Below are positions 8,612 through 17,366 of a stretch of 64,000 nucleotides of DNA, in pieces. The stretch covers positions 124,001 through 188,000 of the forward strand of contig JBFGZQ010000006.1 in the NCBI GenBank assembly GCA_041586735.1, read 5' to 3'. The notes under the pieces were generated by a model that saw only the letters and a list, made by a program, of their open reading frames with translations, did not search any database and had not been told where the DNA came from. Origin of the DNA: Motiliproteus sp041586735. GTDB taxonomy: Bacteria > Pseudomonadota > Gammaproteobacteria > Pseudomonadales > Balneatricaceae. The position numbers and the translations under genes were made by a program. The stretch's first letter is position 1. The number at the start of each line of letters is the position of its first letter.

Positions 8612-10624
8612 CGCTTGCAACAAGGGTTGTAGCTGTCGCTCGAAACGGCGCCAGCGCCCCACCGAAGAACCGTGCAACGGCTGCCTGACTTGCCAGACAC
8701 TCGCGGTGCGCACGGGTGTTTGGCGCTGTTGAAAATCGATGTTTTCGGGGCTCCAGGACAGGCCGCAATAGCTGAACAGTTTAGCTCCGGCCCGTTGCGG
8801 GTTTTGCACCAACTCCTCATAGTCAAATTCAAGTATCGGCAGCGGTAACACCGCCTGCCAGTGCGCCATCAGGCGTTGATACTGCCGATAGGCACTGCCC
8901 AGATGGCCGAGGTCGTAGCTGAAATTCTGACCACTGTTAAAGTTAGTGGTGAAGCAGGACAGGCAGCTATCGCGGGGATCGCGGCGACAATGGATGATCC
9001 GAGCACCGGGGATCAGGCAAGCGATCAGCCCCAGGCGCAGGTAATTGCTGGGCAGTTTATCGGTAAACAAGCGCTGGGCTTCGGTCAGGGGAGCGACCCA
9101 GTCCCAGTAGCGAGCGCTCAGTGGCTGTAGTTGGCTACTGTCAACAAGGTCCATGCACTCAGGAAAACGCCCCGCCGTGAGCTGCTCCACTGACTGGGCC
9201 AGGCGGCGCAACTCATCGCGCTCGCCACCGGCGCTGACTCGTGGGTGCGTAGCCAGGATCTGCTCCACCAGGGTGGTACCGGAACGGGGCATCCCCACAA
9301 TGAACAGCGGGCCGGACGGGGAGATCTCTGTGGCGGCCCTGGCCGCAAAAAACTCCGCGCTGAAGGTCGACATCAGCTGCTCAGTATAGGCGCTAAACTG
9401 CTGCGGATCGAAGCGGCGCTCCTTGGACACCGCCTGGTTGCCTGCGGCAAAATGAGCAAAGGCGCGCTCATAATGGCCGGCTTGCTCTTGCCAGTGGCCG
9501 AGGACAAACTCCAGCCGAGCGCGCTCTTGCGGTTTGAATTCGCGACGCTTAACCCGACGTGCCAGCTGCTCCAGCTCCACGTCGCTGAGCGCCCCCATCG
9601 CTTGAAGCCCTTCCCAGGCGGCGATACAGGTGGAATCTTCGACTAGAGCCGCCCGGTAAGCTATCTCGGAGGCTGAGGCATTACCGCGCAACTCATGACA
9701 GACGCCGATCCGCGCCAGCAGTGCGCTGCCAGGCGTGCCTCGGTGCTGTGCCGCTGCACGGGTATAGAGCGCCAGCGCAGCATCGATCTGCTCGAGCTCT
9801 TCCAGCAGCTTGCCATGCTGGAGAACGATTTGCAGCTGCTCCTGGGTATCGATCGGCAGAGATTGCAGTGTCGCTAACGCTCCGTGGCGATCCCAGACCT
9901 TAGCCTGGAGTTGCGCCAACAGTCGGGTGAGCGCCACCCTCGTGTCGGTCTCGGGTCGTGCGGGGGTCAGCCAACGCTGTAGCATTGCAATCGCGATGGC
10001 GGTCTTACCCTTATCGGCCAATAGCTTGGCAAGATTTTCGAGCGCATTGCCATTGTCAGCATCCCGTTGCAGAGCTTGCCGATAGGCCGCCTCGGCAGCG
10101 GCGCTGCGGCCTAGGGCGAGCAAGGCATTGCCGAGATTGTTGCACAGCGACGCATCATCGGGATCGAGCTTGATCGCCTGCTGGTAAGCAGCAACGGCAG
10201 CGACTGTTTGCCCGGTCGAGAACAGCACCTCGGCCAGCCCCACCCACGCATTGAGGCTAGCGGGTTCCAATGCCAGCGCCCGTTGGTAAGCGCGGATGGC
10301 CGCCGCGCTCTTATCTTGGGCGCGACAGACCTCACCAAGATTGGTATGAAACAGGGGTTGCCTGGCTGCGCTGGCGATGGCACGTCGTATCAGCCGTTCG
10401 CCGCCACGGCTGTCACCCCGTTGATGGCGTAGCAGCCCCAGCAGGTGGAGCGCGTCGGCCTGATGGGGGTGAGCGGTCAGAAGCTGTTGGTAGTGCTGTT
10501 CGGCAGCCTCCAAGTGACCCGCCTGATGGAGCTGCAGAGCGCTCTGCAGCCACTGCTCAGGGGAGCCTTGGAGCTTATGCTTGGCCAGGGTTCGAGCCGT
10601 GGAGGGGTGTTTACCGCGTTGCAT
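8606..10624 (-). CDS. TPR-repeat protein fused to a sulfotransferase domain
   Basis: The first half (about residues 25-340) is a string of tetratricopeptide repeats (AAEQHYQQLLTAHPHQADAL, AAIRAYQRALALEPAS, AAVAAYQQAIKLDPDD). The C-terminal 270 residues are a sulfotransferase fold with both PAPS sites: the 5'-phosphosulfate loop FIVGMPRSGTTLVEQIL near residue 443 and the 3'-phosphate site IIHCRRDPRDSCLSCF near residue 549. Such fusions are common in marine proteobacteria, but their acceptor is generally unknown; protein tyrosine or glycan sulfation has been suggested for relatives. No signal peptide is seen. It stands alone, convergent with argA. Confidence 0.88.
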   Translation of the reverse strand: MQRGKHPSTARTLAKHKLQGSPEQWLQSALQLHQAGHLEAAEQHYQQLLTAHPHQADALHLLGLLRHQRGDSRGGERLIRRAIASAARQPLFHTNLGEVCRAQDKSAAAIRAYQRALALEPASLNAWVGLAEVLFSTGQTVAAVAAYQQAIKLDPDDASLCNNLGNALLALGRSAAAEAAYRQALQRDADNGNALENLAKLLADKGKTAIAIAMLQRWLTPARPETDTRVALTRLLAQLQAKVWDRHGALATLQSLPIDTQEQLQIVLQHGKLLEELEQIDAALALYTRAAAQHRGTPGSALLARIGVCHELRGNASASEIAYRAALVEDSTCIAAWEGLQAMGALSDVELEQLARRVKRREFKPQERARLEFVLGHWQEQAGHYERAFAHFAAGNQAVSKERRFDPQQFSAYTEQLMSTFSAEFFAARAATEISPSGPLFIVGMPRSGTTLVEQILATHPRVSAGGERDELRRLAQSVEQLTAGRFPECMDLVDSSQLQPLSARYWDWVAPLTEAQRLFTDKLPSNYLRLGLIACLIPGARIIHCRRDPRDSCLSCFTTNFNSGQNFSYDLGHLGSAYRQYQRLMAHWQAVLPLPILEFDYEELVQNPQRAGAKLFSYCGLSWSPENIDFQQRQTPVRTASVWQVRQPLHGSSVGRWRRFERQLQPLLQAL

Positions 10625-10754
10625 GGTCTCTCCGTTGCGCGCTGTGATTCGTGGGTGATGTCCATACCCGCGGACGGAACCCTAACCACGTTGCGGACAG
10701 GCATTGACAGCCGTGCACGGCAGCGCCGAGTACCGGACGTGCACGAGGGTAATA

Positions 10755-10790
10755 CAAAAAAGCCCTGACGGGGGAAAAATCGCCAGGGCT
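10755..10790 (-). terminator. Rho-independent terminator of the porin gene
   Basis: On the minus strand AGCCCTGGCG pairs with the AGGGCT arm around an A/T- and C-rich loop and is followed by TTTTTTG. It lies 45 bases past the porin stop codon. Confidence 0.8.
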
Positions 10791-10809
10791 CTTAAGTGCT
10801 TGGATCGAA

Positions 10810-10839
10810 GTTTACTTAAGCTTACTTAGATTTACTTAA
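10810..10839. repeat. Three tandem 10-bp units at the porin 3' end
   Basis: GTTTACTTAA, GCTTACTTAG and ATTTACTTAA are head to tail. The array spans the porin stop codon at 10836-10838. Confidence 0.45.
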
Positions 10840-11990
10840 AAAGCGTACTGCCCGCTCACCTGGATGCGGGTCGCATCACCGTCATCGCCGTTGAACTCCT
10901 CTCGTTCAGCCCACTGCAGCTCAACACCGAAGGTAACGGCCTTGACCGGCTTATAGCGCAGGTTGGCATGTACCGACGTGAACTTCTCAGCAGCACCCTT
11001 ACCGATTGCCACTGTGTCATCATCAAGCTTGGCGTAGCCGATGACGAGCGCAGCGTTGGTCTTATCGGTCAAGGCCTGATCGACATAGGCCATCAGCGCC
11101 AGCTCGCCAACGGTTTTCACCTGACCGCTAGCATTAACAAAAGCGTTTTTGAATCCGCCGCCGCCGCCCTGCCACAGGTAGCGGTTGGCACCGTCGAAGT
11201 AGCCGACGTTACCACCGACGGTCGTCCCGGTGTTGAACTTGTTGGACGCCGCCAACATCACCGCATAGCCGGTGGTGCTGTCATCGTTGATGCCATCGTC
11301 TACCTCCAGGAAGTTAACCACCCCTGAGGCCGAGTAGTTCAGGTTACCGAGCTTGCCGACATACCTGGCAGTGATGTCAGGCAGGGGATCTTTGTTGTCG
11401 GTAGAACCAACCAGCTGCGCTTCAGGGTTCTCCAGCGCGACAGACAAGGCACCGCTGCCGGTCTTCAGGGTATAGCGCAGCTGCGCCTGACGGTTAAAGA
11501 CATAGCCGGAGGGGCCGGCAAAATCCAATGTTGGCGGCAGGGCGACCAGCGGCATAAAGTTGGACCAGGTCTGGCCGACACCGATACCGTTCCACTCCGC
11601 CCAAACGTGACGCAGGCGGAAGCCATGGGAGTTGGAAACCGCTTCATTACCACCGGCACCGAAGAAGTCACCTTCAATCAGGGTCGTCACGTTACCCCCT
11701 TGTTCGGCAGGGGTACTGGTCGCGATACGCAGTCGGGACTGTCTGGCGTGTGCTTTGAAGTGCCCTTCTACTTCGTTGTTCTCTTTAGCCCCAGTATTGA
11801 TGTTGCGTGATCCAAGGGTTTCACCCAAATTCTCACTGGCGTCATAAATCATGTCGCCTTTGATATAGCCCGAGATGCTGACCTTGGTGGGGCCGGCGTC
11901 AAAACTAAAGGCTGTCGCGTGGCCGGCCACAGCCAGTGCGAGAGCGGAAACGGTACCGACGGTGGTACTACGAATTAAATTCTTCGCCAT
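10836..11990 (-). CDS. DcaP-like outer-membrane porin
   Basis: The 384-residue precursor has a signal peptide (MAKNLIRS..., cleavage probably after GHATA near residue 27). The mature part is rich in amphipathic beta strands and ends in the outer-membrane C-terminal signature ending in phenylalanine (QYAF). The segment VSISGYIKGDMIYD and the later FRLRHVWAEWNGIGVGQTWSNF stretch are typical of the DcaP-type trimeric porins, which in known cases pass negatively charged or dicarboxylic solutes. AGGAGGG lies seven bases before the ATG. It is a single-gene transcript with its own terminator. The substrate cannot be told from sequence. Confidence 0.88.
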   Translation of the reverse strand: MAKNLIRSTTVGTVSALALAVAGHATAFSFDAGPTKVSISGYIKGDMIYDASENLGETLGSRNINTGAKENNEVEGHFKAHARQSRLRIATSTPAEQGGNVTTLIEGDFFGAGGNEAVSNSHGFRLRHVWAEWNGIGVGQTWSNFMPLVALPPTLDFAGPSGYVFNRQAQLRYTLKTGSGALSVALENPEAQLVGSTDNKDPLPDITARYVGKLGNLNYSASGVVNFLEVDDGINDDSTTGYAVMLAASNKFNTGTTVGGNVGYFDGANRYLWQGGGGGFKNAFVNASGQVKTVGELALMAYVDQALTDKTNAALVIGYAKLDDDTVAIGKGAAEKFTSVHANLRYKPVKAVTFGVELQWAEREEFNGDDGDATRIQVSGQYAF

Positions 11991-12161
11991 TAAATATCCC
12001 TCCTGGGGAACCTACTGCATCAATTATTGTTATTGGTATATCTAAAAACCTACTATTCAAGAAAACCACCACTGCAAAATGTTGATTTTAATGAACTGGT
12101 TTGTAGAAAACGGAGTATTTCGAGGCACTCCTCACTATAAAGGTATTTTTTATCTACCCTT

Positions 12162-12215
12162 AGGCGCCCTATAATAGCACTATAATACATATTTACAATA
12201 CACCTTAGGGCGCCT
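12162..12215. repeat. 10-bp inverted repeat with 34-bp spacer
   Basis: AGGCGCCCTA (12162-12171) and TAGGGCGCCT (12206-12215) are perfect reverse complements. They lie between the histidine kinase stop codon and the porin promoter region, with two TATAAT-like hexamers inside. No T-run follows, so it is more likely a protein site or RNA stem than a plain terminator. Confidence 0.4.
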
Positions 12216-12244
12216 GCTGTCGGGTTGCAACTCGACCCAGATCA

Positions 12245-13651
12245 TCAGAAACAGGGCAGTATCAGGGTAAAACACGCACCACCTAGAGGGCTATCCGCCA
12301 GCATCAGCCGACCGCCATAACTGGATAGGATATCGCGGACCACCGACAGCCCTATGCCTTGGCCGGGCACCAGGCTGTCGGCTCGGGTGCCGCGCTCGAG
12401 AATGCGTTGGCGCAGTTGCGGCGCAACGCCCGCGCCATCATCCTCGACGCTGATCTGCAGCTGCGCCAGTCGTTGCTGAATCACCACCCGGACCCGGCCG
12501 TTACCGTATTTAAAGCCGTTGTCGATCAAGTTGCCCAGCATCTCCATCAGATCGCGCTCGTCCCCAGCAAAGCTCAGCGCCGGCCCTGTCACCTCAAAAT
12601 GGCGATAGCTCTGCGGGTAGACCTTAGCCATCACCTGACCGATCCGCTCGGCGACCTGTTGCACCGAGATTCGCTGCAGCAAGGTATGCGCTGATACCGA
12701 CCCCGCCCGCCCGAGCTGATGACTGATAATCTGATCCATCCGCTCGACCTGCTCTCTCAGCTGTTGTTGCTGGTGCTGCTGTTCTTGCCACAACAGCTGC
12801 GCCTCAGGCGACTGGGGTTCGCTAGCAGCGGCCACCTCGGCGGCTTGATTACGCAACACCGCCAACGGGGTTTTCAAGCTGTGCGCCAGGTCTGCCAAGG
12901 TGTTACGGTAGCGTTGGCGGCGCGCACGTTCAGTGTCGAGCAACAGGTTGAGATTACGGGTCAGGGGTAACACTTCGAGTGGGAAACGGCCTTCGAGATG
13001 CTGCTTACGCCCGGTTTCGATCGCTTTGATATCGCCTGCCAAGCTCTGCAACGGCCGTAGCCCCCAGCGCATCAACAACGCCTGCGCGGCTAGCAGCCCC
13101 AGCCCCAACAGCAGCAACCCACCCCAGAGCGGCGTACGGTAGCCCTGCACGCCAGCGTTAAAACGCTCGGGGCGCGCCAGGGTGGTAAACACAAATTCGC
13201 TGACCTGGCCGCTCTCAATCTCCCAGAGCACCCGGTAGCTGTAAAAAAACAACCCCTGTTCGGTCATCCCGAACAGCGAACTACCGATCTCGGGCTGTTC
13301 GACAGGCGCTTCGATCGTAACGCCCAGGCTGGACTCGGAGCGCCACAACAGCCGGCCCTGGGCATTGCTGACCAGACCGAACAGCCCCGAACCCAGTTGG
13401 CTAAACCGCGGCTCCTGCAGGCTTGGCGGCATCCATAACACCCCGCCCCCCGCTTCGGCGGCGGCTAGCAGCACGTAGGTCTGCAACTCCAGACGTTCGC
13501 GCTCGGTCTGCTCCAGGCTGAGCCGGTTGGCCTGATCCAAAATCAGCGCAGTGATGCCGATAATCAACGGCAACAACAGCCAGGAGGCCAAGCCCAGACG
13601 GGCATTAAGCGAATAGGGAACACGCGCACTCAGCCGACGCCAGAACAGCAT
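12245..13651 (-). CDS. PhoQ-like sensor histidine kinase
   Basis: This 468-residue inner-membrane kinase has two membrane segments (about 20-40 and 175-195) around a periplasmic sensor of about 130 residues. A HAMP linker (RWGLRPLQSLAGDI) and the H-box DLAHSLKTPLAVLRNQ near residue 258 follow. The N-box LIDNGFKYG and G-boxes EDDGAGV and GQGIGLSVV complete the ATPase domain. Family resemblance is to PhoQ-type kinases that sense divalent cations or low pH, but the ligand here is not known. Its ATG follows the response regulator's stop codon without a gap, so the pair is translationally coupled. Confidence 0.9.
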   Translation of the reverse strand: MLFWRRLSARVPYSLNARLGLASWLLLPLIIGITALILDQANRLSLEQTERERLELQTYVLLAAAEAGGGVLWMPPSLQEPRFSQLGSGLFGLVSNAQGRLLWRSESSLGVTIEAPVEQPEIGSSLFGMTEQGLFFYSYRVLWEIESGQVSEFVFTTLARPERFNAGVQGYRTPLWGGLLLLGLGLLAAQALLMRWGLRPLQSLAGDIKAIETGRKQHLEGRFPLEVLPLTRNLNLLLDTERARRQRYRNTLADLAHSLKTPLAVLRNQAAEVAAASEPQSPEAQLLWQEQQHQQQQLREQVERMDQIISHQLGRAGSVSAHTLLQRISVQQVAERIGQVMAKVYPQSYRHFEVTGPALSFAGDERDLMEMLGNLIDNGFKYGNGRVRVVIQQRLAQLQISVEDDGAGVAPQLRQRILERGTRADSLVPGQGIGLSVVRDILSSYGGRLMLADSPLGGACFTLILPCF

Positions 13652-14350
13652 CTAAGAGTTACTGGAGGCTGACGCCTCAGACTCCAGTACGAAGCGATAG
13701 CCGCGACCGCGCTCGGTGGCGATGGGTTTGAGGCGACCCTGGGGGTCGAGTTTCTTGCGCAATCGGGTGATAAATACCTCGATGACGTTACTATCGCGAT
13801 CAAAATCCTGATCGTACAGGTGTTCGGTCAACTCGGTCTTGGAGACCACTCTGCCCGCCTGATAGATCAGATATTCGAGCGTGGCATACTCGTAGGCGGT
13901 CAACTCGACCGGTTGCCCCTCCAGCAGTACCTGCTTGGCGGCGGTATCGATCTGTAATGGACCAAACTCAAACTGCGGGCTAGCCTGACCCGCGGAACGC
14001 CGCAATAACGCATTTATCCGTGCTAACAGCTCCTCCATATGAAAAGGCTTGGTCAGATAATCATCACCACCGGCTTCGAGCCCTTCGACCTTGTCCTGCC
14101 AGTCACTGCGGGCGGTCAAAATCAGGATCGGCAGGCGCTGGCCCAGCTTGCGGAGCGCGCGAATCAGCTCCAGACCACCGAGTCCAGGCAACCCCAGATC
14201 GATAATAGCCAGGTCATACTGCCAGGCTTGTGCTAGATACAGCCCCTCCTCGCCATTCGGGGCCAGATCGGCGGCATAGCGGCGTGACTTGAGCACGTCG
14301 CCGAGCTGCTGGCGCAGGGTTTGCTCATCTTCAACCACCAGTATGCGCAT
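13652..14350 (-). CDS. PhoP-like OmpR-family response regulator
   Basis: The receiver domain (residues 1-115) has the acidic pocket (VVEDEQT), the phospho-acceptor Asp in AIIDLGLPGLGG near residue 51, and the conserved Thr (LTARSD) and Lys (LTKPFH). A winged-helix OmpR/PhoB DNA-binding domain follows (about 125-225; YDQDFDRDSNVIEVFITRLR). The 232-residue length is normal. It lies between a PepSY gene and its kinase, all on the minus strand with gaps of three bases or none, so the three form one operon. Targets are unknown; the neighbouring envelope genes are plausible candidates. Confidence 0.92.
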   Translation of the reverse strand: MRILVVEDEQTLRQQLGDVLKSRRYAADLAPNGEEGLYLAQAWQYDLAIIDLGLPGLGGLELIRALRKLGQRLPILILTARSDWQDKVEGLEAGGDDYLTKPFHMEELLARINALLRRSAGQASPQFEFGPLQIDTAAKQVLLEGQPVELTAYEYATLEYLIYQAGRVVSKTELTEHLYDQDFDRDSNVIEVFITRLRKKLDPQGRLKPIATERGRGYRFVLESEASASSNS

Positions 14351-14353
14351 CGG

Positions 14354-14683
14354 TTACTCCTCTGGTCTGGCGGTGGCAAACGGACGCTGAGAACCATCCT
14401 GGGCGTTGATCAACATCAATCTCACCCTGCCAGAGGGCTGCAGCAATTTGACTCGGTAGACCTGGCCGTCGCCGGCCACCGGTTGCAGATCGAGAATCTT
14501 ACCCTGGTAATGGCGGGCGATGTGTTGTGCCACCTGCTCCCGGTCCATGACGGCCGGGGGCGCTGCACAGAGCGCCCCCGAGATCAGCAGCGCAGCGATA
14601 ACACTGAGCAGTCGAGAAGACGGCCTGGGACGCTGCAGGAGCGGTGATCCTAATGCCGATAATAAGGGCGCTGGCTGCTTCAC
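14354..14683 (-). CDS. Secreted PepSY-domain protein
   Basis: A 109-residue protein with an N-terminal signal peptide (hydrophobic stretch LLSVIAALLISGALCAAPP, about residues 24-43) and one PepSY domain (MDREQVAQHIARHYQGKILDLQ onward). PepSY proteins are small periplasmic modules, often encoded with PhoP/PhoQ-type systems, and may modulate the sensor or a protease. It ends three bases before the response regulator start, so it is the first gene of that operon. The role is inferred only from context. Confidence 0.8.
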   Translation of the reverse strand: MKQPAPLLSALGSPLLQRPRPSSRLLSVIAALLISGALCAAPPAVMDREQVAQHIARHYQGKILDLQPVAGDGQVYRVKLLQPSGRVRLMLINAQDGSQRPFATARPEE

Positions 14684-14707
14684 TCTTTCCCTGCCTCCCA
14701 GCCGGGA

Positions 14708-15307
14708 TCAGAACACCGGCCGTACTTGTACGTGAACACGAATCTTATCACCCGGATCATAGTTCATGCGGGTGTGGTATGTCTCGCCCTGGTAGCGGTA
14801 GGTCACGTTGTAGGCGCTGATCGTTTGCTGCCACTGAGTCTCGTATTCGGTAGTGCAGCGCTGCTCATTACGATACTCCACGGGCGCATACTGATCCCGA
14901 CTCCGGGCGCCGATATCGCCGCCGATCGCCGCGCCCAACAAGCCACCGGCGAGGGTTTTGATATTCTTATTGTCCCGGTGATGGCCACGACCGATGCTAT
15001 TGCCGATCGCCGCGCCGACAATGCCGCCAACAATGGCCGCCGTATTGGAGCGATAGTTGTCGTTGGAACCTTGGTAACGCACCTGCTCAGTCCAACACTG
15101 CCGGTGAGGAATCCGCTGCGCCACCGACTGCATAATCGGCTCGACCGCGACCACCTTGGCGAAGGTTTGCCGGGAGTGGCCTTTACTACCCAGATTGCGA
15201 TCGCCACGGTCGTAGCGATGGGATGAATCGGCCCACGCCGAGCCCAAGCCAAGACCGGCAACGGCTAATCCGCTAATCATAAATCGGGTGATCTTGATGG
15301 CGTTCAT
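14708..15307 (-). CDS. Glycine-zipper outer-membrane/periplasmic protein
   Basis: A 199-residue protein with a signal peptide (ISGLAVAGLGLGSAWA, cleaved near residue 27). Its core carries the paired glycine-zipper motif AIVGGIVGAAIGNSIG and LAGGLLGAAIGGDIGA (about residues 90-135), typical of the Rick_17kDa / 2TM glycine-zipper family (SlyB-like). It contains two conserved cysteines (RQCWTEQV and EQRCTTEY) that could pair. It lies 24 bases upstream of the PepSY gene on the same strand and may share its transcript. Such proteins are often under PhoP-type control and linked to envelope stability. Confidence 0.78.
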   Translation of the reverse strand: MNAIKITRFMISGLAVAGLGLGSAWADSSHRYDRGDRNLGSKGHSRQTFAKVVAVEPIMQSVAQRIPHRQCWTEQVRYQGSNDNYRSNTAAIVGGIVGAAIGNSIGRGHHRDNKNIKTLAGGLLGAAIGGDIGARSRDQYAPVEYRNEQRCTTEYETQWQQTISAYNVTYRYQGETYHTRMNYDPGDKIRVHVQVRPVF

Positions 15308-15436
15308 CTGCGTATCCCTTTGGCGGTGATCTTGTACCTAGGGTAGTCGGGTAGAACTGAATGCCAACTGAACCGGAGGTAAAGAGCGGCTAAAGAGGGG
15401 CGCGTGCATAGAACTGTACAGACTTACAGCGCGCAG

Positions 15437-15469
15437 AAAACCAACAGCCCGCACGCGGCGGGCTGTTGG
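15437..15469 (-). terminator. Terminator of the DUF2892 gene
   Basis: CCAACAGCCCGC and GCGGGCTGTTGG form a perfect 12-pair stem with a five-base loop. On the minus strand the stem runs into TTTTC, 22 bases after the stop codon. Confidence 0.85.
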
Positions 15470-15490
15470 GATAGCGCTTAGGCGTCTAAC

Positions 15491-15685
15491 TCAGCTCTTG
15501 CATTTGGTGCACGTACTCAGGCCTAGCAACTTATAGCCGGGGCACCAGCCGATCAATGCAGTCAACAGCGGTACCACACCGATCCAGCCCCAAGGCGTTT
15601 GCGGGCCGACAAAAACCAACGCCAACAGCACGATGCCGGCAATAATACGCAGGGCTCTATCTATTGAACCTAGGTTCTTTTTCAT
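15491..15685 (-). CDS. DUF2892 (YgaP-like) small membrane protein
   Basis: This 64-residue protein begins MKKNLGSIDRALRIIAG and has two hydrophobic helices, the pattern of the DUF2892 family that also forms the membrane tail of the YgaP rhodanese. Here there is no rhodanese domain. Three cysteines sit near and in the C-terminal tail (GWCPGYK and STCTKC), as in many members. It is a single gene with its own terminator. Its function is unknown; related proteins are linked to sulfur or redox stress. Confidence 0.85.
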   Translation of the reverse strand: MKKNLGSIDRALRIIAGIVLLALVFVGPQTPWGWIGVVPLLTALIGWCPGYKLLGLSTCTKCKS

Positions 15686-15909
15686 GACAGTGTTCCTATA
15701 TCAGGCTGAGGGTGGTTGCTCACCCAAACAGCGGGTGGATAGGTGCACTGTAGAACATCCTCCTGCCGATCACCGTGACATGATCACACAACCGTTAAAT
15801 AGCTTGTATGCGGTCTGAGTTAGCCGCCAGATAGCACAGTTGCTGTATTACCACGTAGAGGGGCAGCAACGCTGTGCTCCCAGACCTCATCCGGGTAACC
15901 GATGGCGCA

Positions 15910-16485
15910 TTACTGCACGGGACGGGCCTGGTCATAATGAATTAGATTATAAAATACCGCACGGGCATCCGTACTGTTACGATAACCGTGGGGCTGGTCT
16001 GCAGCAAAACGTACACCCGATCCAGGCGTTAGCGTTATCCATTGATCATCGAGCAGCAGCTCCATCTTGCCTCTCAACACCACCACATGCTCGGTGACGC
16101 CCTGCTCATGCGGGTCGGATAAGCGCTCGTAACCTGGCAACAGGGTCAACTCCAACATCTCGAATCCCAAACGCCGCTCATAGGGAAACAGTGGCGCCAC
16201 CAGCATAGCGTCACTCGTTGGCTGTTGACGTAGTAGCGAGGTCGAGCGAACAACAGCGTCTTCCATGTCGACAGTTGGAGGGTTAAGGAATGTCGATATC
16301 TGGGTATGAAAGCCCCCTGCTATTTTCCACAAGGTGGCGATGGTTGGACTGGATTCTCCACGTTCGATCTGCCCTAGCATCGCCTTACTGACACCGGTTT
16401 CCTTGGCAGTACGCTCCAAGCTCCAACCCTGTTCTTGGCGCAGCGCTTTGAGTGCCTTAGATAGGTGTTGATCAAGTGCTTGCAT
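15910..16485 (-). CDS. XRE-family regulator with a C-terminal cupin domain
   Basis: A 191-residue transcription factor with a helix-turn-helix of the XRE/Cro type (about residues 8-62; RTAKETGVSKAMLGQIERGE) and a cupin sensor (about 110-185; EQGVTEHVVVLRGKMELLLD and the HGYRNSTD strand). The start chosen is the ATG at 16485, since upstream in-frame codons run into the operator region. It is divergent from azlC-azlD, with two identical inverted operators in between. It therefore probably represses that exporter and itself until a small amino-acid ligand fills the cupin. Confidence 0.88.
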   Translation of the reverse strand: MQALDQHLSKALKALRQEQGWSLERTAKETGVSKAMLGQIERGESSPTIATLWKIAGGFHTQISTFLNPPTVDMEDAVVRSTSLLRQQPTSDAMLVAPLFPYERRLGFEMLELTLLPGYERLSDPHEQGVTEHVVVLRGKMELLLDDQWITLTPGSGVRFAADQPHGYRNSTDARAVFYNLIHYDQARPVQ

Positions 16486-16529
16486 CGGATGCCATCGTCT
16501 TAATAGTTTGAATAAAGCTCTTTGCCATT

Positions 16530-16545
16530 GTGCGTTATAGCGCAC
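16530..16545. promoter_or_regulatory. Operator arm 1 between the XRE-cupin gene and azlC
   Basis: GTGCGTTATAGCGCAC is itself near-palindromic (GTGCG-N6-CGCAC). It is the exact reverse complement of the second site at 16568-16583, 38 bp away centre to centre. It is probably bound by the XRE-cupin dimer. Confidence 0.7.
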
Positions 16546-16567
16546 AAGTGCTATCGTCGTCCATATC

Positions 16568-16583
16568 GTGCGCTATAACGCAC
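16568..16583. promoter_or_regulatory. Operator arm 2 between the XRE-cupin gene and azlC
   Basis: GTGCGCTATAACGCAC is the exact reverse complement of the site at 16530-16545 and has the same GTGCG-N6-CGCAC form. A two-site arrangement like this commonly gives cooperative repression of divergent promoters. Confidence 0.7.
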
Positions 16584-16655
16584 GGACAACAACCGGTAAC
16601 GGGCATCATTTCGCGTACCACGACAACGGCAAAAAATAGCAGCACAGGTGGCATC

Positions 16656-17366
16656 TTGTCAGACGTTAATCCCCCTTTACACGAACTGAATCCGCACAAT
16701 GTATGGACAGGATTTAAACAGCTGGTTCCGCTGTCGCTTTTCGTTGTGGTCTTCGGGGTCGCCTTTGGGCTGGCGGCTACGCAGACAGGGCTGGATAACC
16801 CGTCGATTATAGCCATGAGTGCACTGGTCTTTGCCGGTGCATCGCAGTTTGCGTCTCTGGAGTTATGGGGGGCTCAGGTAGCACTGCTCCCTTTGGTGAT
16901 TACCGTATTTGCCATCAATGCTCGACACCTGTTAATGGGGGCCACCCTATACCCCTGGTTGCGTCATCTACCCCCCGCAAAACGCTATGGGGTGATGCTG
17001 CTGGTCTCGGACGCCAACTGGGCTATGTCCATGCAGGCGTTTAGTCGCGGAGAGCCGGGTATGGGGCTGTTATTTGGCGGTGGCCTGGCGATCTGGTCAT
17101 TCTGGATACTAGGCACCTGGCTGGGGCTTTATTTTGGCAGCGCCATTCAGGATCCGATGAGCCTGGGCCTGGATATGGTGATGAGCTGTTTTCTATTGGC
17201 GATGGTGGCCGGTGGAGACAAAAGTTTACGGCTGTTAATCATCTGGATCGTCGCCGCTGTTGCAGCGCTACTGGCCTACTGGTATCTGCCTGCCAACAGC
17301 CATGTAGTGGTTGGCGCCTTGGCGGGGGGGATTTTGGGTGCGCTATGGATGGAGAATAAACGATGA
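16656..17366 (+). CDS. azlC: AzlC-family amino-acid exporter, large subunit
   Basis: AzlC with AzlD forms an inner-membrane exporter of branched-chain amino acids and analogues. The 236-residue protein shows PLSLFVVVFGVAFGLAA, then SALVFAGASQFASLELWG and FAINARHLLMGATLYPWLR, all family hallmarks, with about seven membrane helices. The longest open frame begins at 16530, but that start lies inside the operator. The TTG at 16656, with AGGTGG five bases upstream, gives the usual length. It overlaps azlD by four bases (ATGA). Confidence 0.88.
   Translation: MSDVNPPLHELNPHNVWTGFKQLVPLSLFVVVFGVAFGLAATQTGLDNPSIIAMSALVFAGASQFASLELWGAQVALLPLVITVFAINARHLLMGATLYPWLRHLPPAKRYGVMLLVSDANWAMSMQAFSRGEPGMGLLFGGGLAIWSFWILGTWLGLYFGSAIQDPMSLGLDMVMSCFLLAMVAGGDKSLRLLIIWIVAAVAALLAYWYLPANSHVVVGALAGGILGALWMENKR

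Noticed and set aside
14726..15226. 166-codon plus-strand frame
   Set aside because: It is antisense to the glycine-zipper protein, which has a signal peptide and family motif. No domain is seen in the plus-strand frame.
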